Source: Talinum fruticosum (taxonomy: Eukaryota > Streptophyta > Magnoliopsida > Caryophyllales > Talinaceae). From it: a stretch of 64,000 nucleotides of DNA. Positions 23,189 through 33,440 of the stretch are shown piece after piece; position 1 is the first letter of the stretch, and each line of letters starts with the position of its first letter. The stretch is from NCBI GenBank assembly GCA_021018815.1, contig JAITYX010000058.1:3365001-3429000 (forward strand), read 5' to 3'. A program made the translations under genes and the position numbers. Below the pieces are notes generated by a model. That model was not told the origin of the DNA. It did no database searches and worked only from the letters and a program-made list of their open reading frames with translations.

Positions 23189-23848
23189 GAAGCCATCTTT
23201 CAAGATTTGAAGATTGCTTGAACCAATTGTTAACACACATACTTGAGCAAAAGTCATTGTATTCATCCTCAATCTTCTACTTACAACTCCAACTCGTATT
23301 TAATATTTCTCCGAGTTGTAAGGTCTTGTACTCGGTTACAAACTCTCTTTCTTAATTTCTAAGTAAGGTCCCTTGATTGAACTGTAAGGGTTAACTTAGT
23401 TCGGTTGTCCAGTAACTCGTAAGGGTGATCTCGATTAGGAAGTACTAGATCGGATAAGGGAATTTCCGAGTCTAGGAAAAACTTGTAAGGAGTTGTCTAA
23501 GGGAGCAACTCGAGTTGAGTCGATCTACTGTATTTTGTGGACTCAAAATAGTGGATTTGACTTCGTGCTAGGATTAGCACAGATCAGTGGTTTTCTGCCC
23601 CAAGAGGGTTTCCACGTACTTTCCGAGTTATCACTTTTTGAGTGCATTCTAGACTCGGACAATTTTAAAGTTCTGTTTAATCTGTTTTTTCGGTCTTTAC
23701 TCGAACTCCGAGTCGGTGCTTTTTCGAGTTCATCCTTGAGTCCCACTCACCTCATAGTAATATCTATTTTAAATTTCAAGCAAATTTCATCATCACCCTA
23801 TTCACCCCCTCTAGGGTGTCTTAGACTCTCCAAGAGCAAACCTTCAAT

Positions 23849-23859
23849 TGGTATCGAGC
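23849..23859 (+). other. E2 primer-binding site
   Basis: TGGTATCGAGC, two bases after the LTR end. It matches the plant initiator-Met tRNA PBS (TGGTATCAGAGC) except for one missing base in the CAGAG part. E3 has the same form at 38,481-38,491 on the minus strand. Confidence 0.85.
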
Positions 23860-23904
23860 TTAGCCTTTCGAAAGGATCTAACCATCCAAAGGTTTAAAGA
23901 TTAA

Positions 23905-25690
23905 ATGGCTCAGAACAATGGAGAGTTCGATGAAGGAAGATCTTCCAGCAGACCACCAAAATTCAAAGGATCTAACTTCGTGCACTAGAAGAAGCTCATG
24001 GAATGTTTCCTATTAGATCATAATGAAGATGTACTGGAACATCATACAAGAAGGAAACTACCTTCTTGTGAAGACGAGTAGAAACAAGACTCGTGCCCAA
24101 GATCAAGGTAGAGTACACCACCGAGGAAGCAAAGAAGTTCGAAAGAACTTCAAGGCAATGAACATTCCGATGTGCGCCATCAGCTCGGAAGAATACAACC
24201 GAGTGTGAGCCCGTGACACAGCCAATGAATTGTAGGACACATTTGTCAACACTTATGAAGGCACTAGCCAAGTCGAGCAAGCAAAGATAAGTCAATATCT
24301 TCACAAGTATGAGCTGTTCAAGATGGAGCCGAAGAAAACATCACTCGGATGTTCATTCGCTTTATCGAGATTACCAACAATCTCAAATCTCTGGGTAAAA
24401 AGATTTCCCATGAGGAAATGTGTAGAAAGATACTCGAAGCCTACCCAAGAGAAAATGGGGTCCCAAGGCGACAGCTATCAAAGAGGCTTAGAATTTGCTC
24501 TACTAAAGCCGGACGAACTCATTGGGAAGCTTCTCACCCATGAGATTCACCTGGAAGAAGAGGATGCAGAGGTCAACACCAAAAAGAACATTGCGTTGAA
24601 AGTCTCGGAAACCAGAGAAGCAAATCGAGTTCCTCTAACTCGGAAGAGGATCCCATGGCACTTATCGCTAGAGCCTTCAAGAGAATGATGAAGCACAAGA
24701 GATGGGATAAGAAGCCAAGAGAAGAGTTCTATAAGAAAGACAAAAAGGATAGAAAAGGTAAACACTCTTCCCCTTCAAAGTTATCTTTGACTAACAACTC
24801 GGGTCGTTCCGAATGTGGCGAGCAAGGAGCACATAGTCAAGGACAGTCCAAGGAGAAAAAGGGACAGAAAGAAGAACAAGGCTATGATGGCCACATGGAG
24901 TGACGAGGACTCATCGGAAGATGACGAGGACTTAGATGACTCAAAGTGTCCGATGGCACTTTCCGACTCAAAAGTGAAAACAGAGTCGGACACATATCAA
25001 TCGGACAATGAGGAAGCAAATCCTCAAGAGGTAATTGAATACTTTCTCAAATTGTCCAAAATTGATTTAGTTAAGTATATTTTCACTTTAGAGGAGAAGT
25101 CCAATTCTAACTCTTCTCATTTTAAAGAACAACTTGAGTCAATTTCTTCCGAGAGCATTTCTTTAAAAAATGAGATGGAAAAACCGAGACTTACACCCGA
25201 GAGAACTCAAGACTAGTGCTCAATCCAATGAGACTCGATCTAAGTTACTTAGAAGAGAAAATGTGCAACTAAACAAAAAGCTCAACGAGTCTCAAGATCT
25301 TGTTTTAAATTTTACTCAAGGTTAGAAAAACCTTGATATGCTCTTGGGATCTCAATGTGTCTCCTTCAGAAAAGAAGGTCTTGGTTTTAACAAAAGGAGG
25401 AATCCAATTCCTACTCGGAGCTTTTCAAAAGGATTCCAGAAATGTAAAGCTCGGGAAGGTTGAGCACAGTCCCATTCATAAAAATGAAAGGAGGACTAAG
25501 CCCGGACCAGCTTACAAGAGAAAACCATCTCCACCGGTTTATAAGAGAAAAGCTTTTCAAAAGAAAGAGACATAGACTCAGTTCTCTAAACGGAAGACTC
25601 GAGAATCGGACCAAACCCAAAGTCATTCAAATCGGGTTCCGAAAAATCTTCTTCCTCGAAAAGGACCATAGTAAAGGGTGTTACTTGGGT
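23905..25690 (+). pseudogene. E2 gag remnant
   Basis: Starts MAQNNGEFDEGRSSSRPPKF, the usual beginning of SIRE-type copia gag, and hits a stop after FVH. The rest is found across three frames: the DHNEDVW and YLHKYELFKMEP regions of the UBN2-type gag domain, then KPDELIGKLLTHEI. The nucleocapsid zinc knuckle near 24,810-24,855 is spoiled (SECGEQGAHSQ in place of CX2CX4HX4C). A Ser/Asp/Glu-rich stretch (WSDEDSSEDDEDLDDSKCPMA) and a Leu/Lys-rich coiled-coil-like segment follow. Gag would form the virus-like particle. Compared with E3 it is of similar length but more frameshifted. Confidence 0.85.
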
Positions 25691-26138
25691 TCGTTAGAGG
25701 AAGTGAGAAGGGTTAGTTTGTTTCTATTTTGCAAGCCACTCGAGAAAAGATCAAAAGGGCATTGGTATCTAGACAGTAGATGCTCACGCCACATGGCAGG
25801 AGACTCAAGACTCTTTTTTGAGTTAGAAGAATACAAGGGAGGAAAAGTCACGTTTGGGGATGATAACAAAGGCAAGATAATTGGGATTGGCAAGATTGGA
25901 AAAGGAAGCAATCTGGTCAGCCCAAGTATACCTTGTCAAAGGATTAAAGTACAACCTGCTTAGCATCTCTCAATTGTGTGATAAAGGTCAAGAGGTAAGA
26001 TTCACTCGGACCAACTGTTATATTTCGATGATGCTACCAAAGAGATCAAGCTCTCGGGTAAGAGATCAAGTAACACTTATATTATTCCTCTTTCGACCCG
26101 AGTCGGAATTTATGTTGTTTAAAAGCATCACTTCTTGA
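25691..26138 (+). pseudogene. E2 aspartic protease / gag-pre-integrase remnant
   Basis: Reads GHWYLDSRCSRHMAGDSRLF. The copia protease active site D-S-G appears as D-S-R, so catalysis would be lost. GGKVTFGDDNKGKIIGIGKI and YNLLSISQLCDKG follow, the typical protease-to-integrase stretch, with one frame change near 25,915. The enzyme would cleave the Gag-Pol polyprotein. Confidence 0.82.
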
Positions 26139-27130
26139 TGACTCATGGACATGGCATCGTAGATTAGGTCATGTTAGCATGCATACTATTAAGAAACTGG
26201 CATCTCATGGTTTACTCGGAGGATTGCCTAATTGTGCTTTTAAGAAAGATAAAATTTGTGAAGCATGTATAAAAGGGAAACAAGTCAAATCATCCTTCAA
26301 ATCTCTGAAGATAGTTTCCACATCCAAGGTGCTTGAAATGCTACATATGGACTTATGTGGTGAAATCCTGTTAAGAGTCTTGGAGGTAAATCATATGTAC
26401 TTGTTATTGTTGATGATTACTCACGATTTACCCGGGTGTGTTTTCTTAAGCGCAAAAATGAAGCATTCAAAGAGTTCAGCAAGCTCTGTAGGAAAATCCA
26501 AGTTGAGTCTCGGACTCGGATCCAGAGAATTCGAACCGACCATGGAAGGGAGTTCGACTACTCGGAATTTACAGAGTTTGTGACAAGAATGGCATCTCCC
26601 ACAACTTCTCAGCACCAAGAACTCCTTAACAAAATGGAGTGGCGGAGAGAAAGAACAGAACTCTTGAAGAAATAGCTAGGACAATGATGATTGAACATAA
26701 TCTACCCTACTATTTACGGGCTTAGGCGAGTAAACACAGCAAACTACACCTTGAACAGATGCCTCATCAAACCCATCCTGAAGAAAACACCATACGAGCT
26801 CTACAAAGGGAAGAAACCCAATATCTCATACTTCAAACCCTTTGGATGTAAGTGTTTTGCTCACAACAATGGTAAGGATCACCTGACCAAGTTTGATGCT
26901 CGGTCGGATGAAGGTATTTTTCTGGGTTATTCATCTCATAGTAAGGCTTATTGCATTGTCAATAAGAGAACTAACAAAGTGGAAGAAAGCATCCACGTTG
27001 TGTTTGATGAGATTGAACAGGAAAAGCCAAGTGAATTATCATTCTCGGACACTGAAGCTTAGCAGAGATGATGACCTTGATGAGACCGAGCCTATCGGGA
27101 ATCAAACCCAACTAGCTCGAGAATGAAGTG
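26139..27130 (+). pseudogene. E2 integrase remnant
   Basis: The HHCC-type pre-integrase region is visible as RLGHVS and then CEACIKGKQVKSSF (26,160-26,300). The DDE core follows: MDLCGE (first Asp), RTDHGREFD (second Asp) and a degraded NGVVERKNRT block near 26,635. The C-terminal part keeps YELYKGKKPN, FGCKCF, FDARSDEGIFLGYSSHSKAY and HVVFDE (26,790-27,020), which are conserved in SIRE-type copia. There are several frameshifts and stops. Confidence 0.87.
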
Positions 27131-28517
27131 ACTCATAACAATATGACTCATAATGAGACAACTCAAGAATCCGCTCGGAATGTTGAAGGACAAACTGATG
27201 AACGACCTCATTCGAACAAACTTCTAAAGATCAACCAATTCAGCCTATAGATCCGGTGAACCGGAGAACAGTAGAGCATTCAAGTATGCTTCTAGTCATC
27301 CACTAGAAAACATAATATCCGGTATCAACAAGTGGGGTAAGAACTTGTTCATCTCTTCAGAATCTATGAGCATTCACTGCATTCATTTCATTAACTCGAA
27401 CCTAAATATGCACTAGAGGCCCTAAATGAACTTGAATGGGTAGAGGCCATGCAAGAGGAACTCAATCAATTAGAAAGAAACCAAGTCCGGACTCGACCAA
27501 ACGACCTTCCGACCACCCGAGTCATAGGTACCAAATGGGTTTTCAAGAACAAACTGGATGAAGGTGGGTTGGTAGTCGAAACAAGGCTAGACTTGTGGCT
27601 GAAGGTTACAATCGGGAAGAAGTGGGGAAACCTTTGCACTCGTAGCTGAATTGAAGCCATTAGAATCGTGTTGGCATTTGCATCTAGCATGAATATCAAG
27701 TTATATCAAATGGATGTTAATTGCGCATTTCTTAATGGTTTTATTGAAGAGGAAGTCTATGTTGAGCAGCCCCGGATTTGAAAACTCAGATTTTCTAAAT
27801 CATGTTTTCAAACCGCAAAAAGCTCTTTATGGTCTTAAACGAGCTCTCGGAGCTTGGTATGAAAGACTGAGCAATTTCTTGGTTCAAAATGATTTTAGAA
27901 GAAGTCAGATTGACAAGACTCTCTTTATAAAAACAAAGGGGAAAGACTTCCTTATCGCTCACATATATGTTGATGACATAATTTTTGGAGCTACTAATGA
28001 AATTACGTGTCGAGATTTTTTGAGTTAATGAGACAAGAATTTCAAATGACTATGATGGGAGAACTCAATTTCTTCCTTGGTCTACAAATCAAGAAAGACA
28101 AAGATGCAATCTATTTCCATCAATCAAAGTACACCAAGGAGCTGCTAAAAAGTATAAACTTCAAGATGCGAAGCATGCAAGCAACAACCTATGAGCAGTA
28201 GCATAAAACTAGACTCGGACGAAAAAAGGTAAAGCAATAGATCGAAGCATTATCGAGGTATGATTGGATCTTTGCTATATCTTATTTCCAGTAGGCCGGA
28301 TATAATGTTCGATGTACTGCCTATGCGCAAGATTCCAAGCAAATCCAAAAGAATCACATCTCACTACGGTGAAGAGAATATTCGAAGAGACCATTCTGAG
28401 AAAGATGATATTGAACTCGAATTCATTCCTGCCAATCTTTAATTAGTCGATATCTTTACTAAGCCACTTAGTGAGGATCGGTTTTGCTTCATTAGGAATG
28501 AGCTTGGTAATGCATAA
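27131..28517 (+). pseudogene. E2 reverse transcriptase with internally deleted RNase H
   Basis: RT motifs in order: KWVFKNKLDEGG, YQMDVNCAFLNGF, ALYGLKRA, then IYVDDIIFGATNE (27,963-28,000) with the catalytic YVDD intact, and FFLGLQIKKDKD. A one-base loss after VEQP (27,770) shifts the frame. After NPKESHLT (28,340-28,368) the sequence jumps directly to RDHSEKDDIELEF, so about 400 bp of RNase H including its catalytic core are missing. The pol end (PLSEDRFCFIRNELG) lies at about 28,470-28,510. Confidence 0.88.
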
Positions 28518-28857
28518 TTATGTGTTTTCTATGTGAAAATTTCTTCGCATGATTATGTGATATGTGCTTTAATAACCTTTAGTTCATTTGATCCAGTGAT
28601 ACTAAGCTGAGAGTTATTACTTATTTCCGGTTTCGAGTCACTCGGAAATTTAGCTGAGTCAGACCTAGACTTTGAGAAAAATGGATATCAAACTTCGAAA
28701 TCGTCTCTAGACAAGTGGAGAATTTCGAAATTTATTTTCAAAAGCTTTCTTTTCTCTCTCTCTCTCTCTCTCGCGCCGTGATCGGACAACTAGCCGTTGG
28801 GAGACGACCACTGGAATTCTAACCGTTAAAGAAGAGAACAGTCACACCGGTCCGAGT
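28518..28857 (+). other. E2 pol-ORF3 spacer
   Basis: Noncoding, with a (CT)n run at about 28,752-28,772 and CCGTTGGGAG and AACCGTTAAAG words after it. It joins the ORF3 remnant at about 28,857, a point that in E3 is some 1.37 kb further on, so the TATA-like box and ORF3 start are deleted here. Confidence 0.7.
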
Positions 28858-29341
28858 GTGCTTCTTGAGATGAAGGCTCAGGTTAAGGAGCAAAGGGAGC
28901 TTCTTGAGCTCCTTCAGGAGAGAAGATCCAAGGCGGCTCGGGATTAAGGTAACTCGGACACTTCGAGGAATCCTCGAGCCCTGCCAAGTCCTCCTCGACA
29001 GAGGAGAGAAAGAAGAAGAAGGAGAAGAAGCGAGAGGAGCCTGTGGTCGAGACAGCTCCTTCGAGCAAGAAGAGCAAGATAAAGAAGAGCCGGGAGCGAG
29101 CAATCGAGGGTCCGGGTGCTCCTGAAGTGCAACCAAAAGTGATCAGCTCAAACAACGATCCGAGTGGGTCAAAAGACCTCGCCGACCATGGTCGGTCGCA
29201 GCGAGTCAGCCGACCTCGTTCGGGACAACCACTCAGGACCGAGCTGATGTCGAAGATTCCTGTACTTCCTCCGCCGCGTTCAAGCACATCGTCAAAATCT
29301 TATCAGCGCCGACGCACCACTCGTCCTTATTCCTCAACTTA
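28858..29341 (+). pseudogene. E2 ORF3 (env-position) C-terminal remnant
   Basis: VLLEMKAQVKEQRELLELLQ is a likely coiled coil, followed by a Lys/Glu/Arg-rich low-complexity stretch and a DPSGSKD motif. The same order is found on the minus strand in E3 (31,718-31,347), so this is a homologous ORF. The N-terminal two thirds are deleted and a stop lies after SKAARD. No signal peptide or membrane segment is visible in the part that remains. Its function is unknown; only its position after pol is env-like. Confidence 0.65.
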
Positions 29342-29741
29342 GACAGCTCCTTCCCCTCGTTTTTTTACATATTTACAGTATTTCATGTTTTTCTCTTTTG
29401 TCCGGACATCAAATATGTACTTTCTTGTTGTATTCGTCCCATTTCTTTTGTTTTTTGCTGAAAGGCAAGCGGGAGAATAGATAATAAAAAATTTGTTGTC
29501 TTGTTTGAGGGCGTCTCTCTCACCCTCTATAAATATTTTCTTTGACTTTAATGAAGTAATGCATTTCATTAATAATTGTTGCTTCAATCATTGCTTGAGT
29601 TTATCTCCGAATTTATTTCTTTTCTTGCTCGATAGCTATGAAATCCCAAGTTATTTTCTCGAGCAAGTTTGCAAAATCGATTTATATCACTACCAAAGTT
29701 TTTGTCTAAGTATGGAATGCCTTTCGTCAAAAGGTCGAGAT
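29342..29741 (+). other. E2 3' noncoding region with degraded polypurine tract
   Basis: T-rich and without coding features. The last 20 bases (GTCAAAAGGTCGAGAT) are a decayed version of the AAAAAGGGGAGAT tract seen in E3. Confidence 0.7.
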
Positions 29742-31346
29742 TGAAGACTCGGACTTTATACTTACACCTTTCGAGTTCCATCAAGGAACAAGGTATAAGA
29801 CTTCATCTCTTATAGGATTTTGATTTGAAGTCATTCCATGTGCCTTAGAAACTTTTCCGAGTGATATAGCATTTTCTCCGAGTGTTATAGAAACTATCGT
29901 ATATGTTTATGCTTGATTCGACCGACTCAAAAGCATACTTCTACATGCCACTTCACACTCGGTTCCGAGTCACGCAACACTCACGTATATCGCATGTTCA
30001 AACACTTTCTTTCACGCGCATAAACTCAGTGTCGACTTCTTGTTCCGGGAATTATATTGTTAATTCACTATTCTAAGTCCGCATATCTTGTTTGAACTTT
30101 ATTTAGTCTAGATCAAGTTTGTCTACTCGATTTTCTCCTTTTGACTTGATTATATTCTAGACCGACTAAGATGGAATTTGAGTATCATGGATATTAGACT
30201 CGGAAAATTCCATTCCTTTTCCGACTCAAATAATTAATCACTTAATTATCTTAATTATGTTATTATCTCGTGTCTAATCTTGGACCAAAGTATTTTATAC
30301 TTTGAGAACCAAATTAATTTACTTTTGTAGGTTATTCAAGCGAGGCTATCCTATTTTTGAATTACAAAAGTAACCTAGGCTTCAAAACGTCAAATCACCA
30401 GCAGACAAGGCTTTTTCCACCTCCGACCTAACCCCGGACAATCGTGCCGGGGTTGTCTGTTTCCAAACCCGGAAATCTGCAATACTAAGCTCAACGGTGG
30501 TTTCCACCTTACTTTTCAAGACATCACCAGGTGGTTTTGGGACTTCCAAAGGAGTCCAGAGCCGTTGCCCAACGTTCATATCTCAACGAATATTTTCTCG
30601 AGTGACTCGGAAAATCCATTACAACGGTCACAAAGGACTTCCAGTCGGAAGATGGACACAACGGCTAAGTTGCTTGGTCATCTATAAATAGAAGCCATCT
30701 TTCAAGATTTGAAGATTGCTTGAACCAATTGTTAACACACATACTTGAGCAAAAGTCATTGTATTCATCCTCAATCTTCTACTTACAACTCCAATTACGT
30801 ATTTAATATTTCTCCGAGTTGTAAGGTCTTGTACTCGATTACAAACTCTCTTTCTTAATTTCTAAGTAAGGTCCCTTGGCTGAGCTGTAAGGGTTAACTC
30901 GGTTCGGTTGTCCCTAACTATAAGGGTGATCTCGGTTAGGAAGTACTAGATCGGATACGGGAATTTATGAGTTTAGGAAAAACTTCTAAGAAGTTGTCTA
31001 AGGGAGCAACTTGGGTTGAGTCGATCCATCGTATTTTATGGACTCAAAATAGTGGATTTGACTTCGTGCTTGGATTAGCACGGTCTCGTGGTTTTTCGCC
31101 CCGGGAGGGTTTCCACGTACTTTATGAGTTATCGCTTTTCTTAGTGCATTACGGACTAAGATAGTTTTAAAGTTCCGTTTAATCTGTTTTTCGGTCTTTA
31201 CCGAACTCCGAGTCGGTGTTTTTCCGAGTTCATCCTTGAGTCCCACTCACCTCATAGTCATATCTATTTTAAATTTCAAGCAAATTTCATCATCACCCTA
31301 TTCATCCCCCTCTAGGGTGACTTAGCCTCTCCAAGAGCAAACCTTC
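29742..31346 (+). repeat. E2 3' LTR
   Basis: Starts TGAAGACTCGGACT and ends CAAACCTTC (the final A is missing). It matches the E2 5' LTR closely by eye, and TATAAATA lies at 30,683-30,690. It abuts the E3 ORF3 sequence on the right. Confidence 0.93.
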
Positions 31347-32765
31347 GGTGCTTGCTCGGGTTGGATAGCCGTCGACCGACCTATGTCAACAGGGTCTTCG
31401 ACCCACTCGGACTCACTGTCCGAGCCGATCGGCTCCGGTTAGAGGGCTGGAGCACCTTGTCCCTTTGCTCTTCTGCTTCTTCCTTCTCTTCTTCTTCCTT
31501 CTCCCCTTCCTCATTCTCCTCGGATGGAGCTACCTCGATCGCAGTCTCGTCTTCTTTTTCTTCTTCTTCCTCCCTCCAAAGGAGGATTTGGCTGAGCTCG
31601 AGGATTCCTCGGATGTGTCTAAGTCAACCGAGTCTTGAGCAGCCTTGGAACACCTTTCCCGATGGAGTTCTATCATCTCCTTCTGCTCCTGGACGAGTGC
31701 CTTCATCTCAAGAAGCACATCTTGCTGCTTTATGATTTGGGATTGAGCGAGTCTTTTGATTGATGGTCATAGACTAGAGGACAGTCTTGAATGACCGGAG
31801 GATGTCCTTGAGTTCAGTGGACACCAAGGAGATCTTATCCATTATGACAGATGGATAAGGTAGAGGAAAGGACTCGAGAGACACCTGAAGTGGAGGCACC
31901 ACCAGGTGGAGGAGGTAGAGAGAGAGAGGAGTTTGTGTCTCGAGTCCGAGGCGGAGAAGGTGGCCTCGGCTTCGAGCTATGGACCCGGACACCCGGTTGG
32001 GTTTCCTCGTATCCATACCCAAGAAGTTCTTTTCTACCAATAATAATGGCAGCCTCGAAACCACATTAGGATCCGAGGGGAGAGGAACTTTGAATTGCTT
32101 AAAAATAAAAGTGAGAAGAGCCCAGAAAGGAAGAAGGGTGGATTTCTTAGTCCGAGTCCGAAGCTGGCACAATGACCATCCGCTCGATTATGGCTGGAAA
32201 GAGGTCTACTTCGTAGCCCTTGAGGATATCAAAAGAGCTTTGAGATGCTTGGAGTTAGGATTTTCTTTGCTCGAATCGCTGAGAGAAGAAGGTTCTCATC
32301 GCAGGAAACACGGAAGACGGGCTTTTGACTTTAGTTGAGTCAAAGAGAAGTTTTGCGTGACTCGAGAAATTCTTTGGCATACTTCTCAAAGAATTCATCA
32401 GCAACCTCATTGAAAGGTATAGGGTTGCTATTGAGGAAAGGAGAAGATACTTTGAAAAGGCGGTGGAGGAGAGAGACGTTGACACGGACAACAACGCTTA
32501 GTATACCCTCGGAGCTGGAGAGGTTCGAGTAAAGCTCGAAACGAGTTCGGGTAGATGAACTCGTTGAAACAGAGGAAATTATAAACCCCTATGGTTTTGA
32601 TATTGTTCAACCACGAAAACTTAGTGGTTGGAAAGAATTTGTCATCCAACGTTAGGTGTTGGGTGACAATGATTTTAGAGGGCTTGGAAGGGCCCTCTTG
32701 GCTTTTGTGAGAGGTTTCTTGGTTGTAGAACCAAGAAAGTCCGGGTGGGAACCTCTTTTAGGCAT
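31347..32765 (-). pseudogene. E3 ORF3 (env-position ORF of unknown function)
   Basis: Minus-strand ATG at 32,765 begins MPKRGSHPDFLGSTTKKP. Later pieces in shifted frames include WMTNSFQPL, FLCFNEFIYPNSFRALLE and MDKISLVSTELKDI, then LLEMKALVQEQKEMIELHRE, a likely coiled coil, followed by a Lys-rich stretch. E4 has a clear homologue starting MSKRGSVIK at 45,243. SIRE/Maximus elements are known to carry an extra ORF after pol, often called env-like; here the identification is by position. The 3' end is interrupted by E2 at 31,347. Several stops and frameshifts make it inactive. Confidence 0.7.
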
Positions 32766-33440
32766 GTTTGAATGAGAAAAGAGAGAAGATGAACTTTGAG
32801 AGAGAGAGATAGCTCGGAGAGAGAGAGAGAGAGTGAAACGAAAATGAAAGAGTAGAAAGAGAGTTGAGAGCAATCGGTGCTTACTTGAGATTTCTTTCAC
32901 TTAGCTTGAGAGAGACAGTTCGTGCTTCGAAAACAGTGAACTTGCTCGAGATGTAGTAAGTGAGAGAGAGACAGTATGTAGAGACTAAAGTAGCGAAATG
33001 AAGGAAAAAAGATGCTATTTATAGAGAAAGAATTATCCTTCCGTATTTGTTCGACCCAACTCTCCAACGGTCGCCTCGGATCGGTGTGACTGTTCTGTTC
33101 TCCAACGGTTAGAATCCCAGTGCTTGTCTCCCAACGGCTAGTTCTCCGATCGATGCGCATGAGAGAGAGAGAAACAAAGAGAGATTTTAAAAGAAAATTT
33201 TGAAATTCTCCACTGATCTAGAGATAATTTCGAAATTTAATGTCCATTTTTCTTAAAATGCGAGTCCGACTCAGTAAAGTTTCGAGTGACTCGAAACCGC
33301 AAACAAGTAATAACTCATAGCTCAATAACACTAGGTCTACTGAACTAATTGTTATTAAAGCATAAAAATGAGTGATTTAACACATAATCATCCAAAGTAA
33401 TTCCACTCGTAAAAGCACATAATTATGTATTAATCATGCC
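32766..33440 (-). other. E3 pol-ORF3 spacer with C/T-rich leader
   Basis: On the minus strand, pol ends near 33,440. A (CT)n run follows (about 33,150-33,175), then CCGTTGG words, a TATA-like box (33,016-33,023), and a C/T-rich stretch of about 250 bases up to the ORF3 ATG. The layout resembles a promoter plus 5' leader. Confidence 0.65.
33016..33023 (-). promoter_or_regulatory. TATA-like box upstream of ORF3 (E3)
   Basis: TATAAATA within CTCTATAAATAGCATC on the minus strand, about 250 bp before the ORF3 ATG. Two AACCGTTGG/ACCGTTGG words lie within 100 bp upstream, as in the LTR promoter. E4 keeps the same box at 46,968-46,975. Confidence 0.5.

Larger units (their letters stand above)
22289..23846 (+). 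repeat. E2 5' LTR
   Basis: Ends CAAACCTTCA at 23,846. The start (TGAGACTTAG at 22,289) is a shortened form of the family terminus. Carries inverted repeats at 22,788-22,806 and 22,821-22,875, and TATAAATA at 23,181-23,188 followed by the presumed transcription start region. Confidence 0.9.
22289..31346 (+). mobile_element. E2: family S copia element, plus strand, nested in E3
   Basis: Two LTRs flank a PBS, gag, protease, integrase, RT, a remnant of RNase H, an ORF3 remnant and a 3' noncoding region, in that order. E2 lies between two halves of E3 that are continuous in structure. A matching 5-bp duplication was not found (TATAC before, GGTGC after), and the first ~60-100 bp of the 5' LTR are rearranged, so the left junction is eroded. 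Two internal deletions are visible relative to E3: about 400 bp of RNase H (junction near 28,380) and about 1.37 kb covering the ORF3 start and its upstream module (junction near 28,857). Confidence 0.88.

Noticed and set aside
31347..32765. ORF3 as a true envelope protein
   Set aside because: No signal peptide, fusion or membrane segment is visible; only the position after pol is suggestive.
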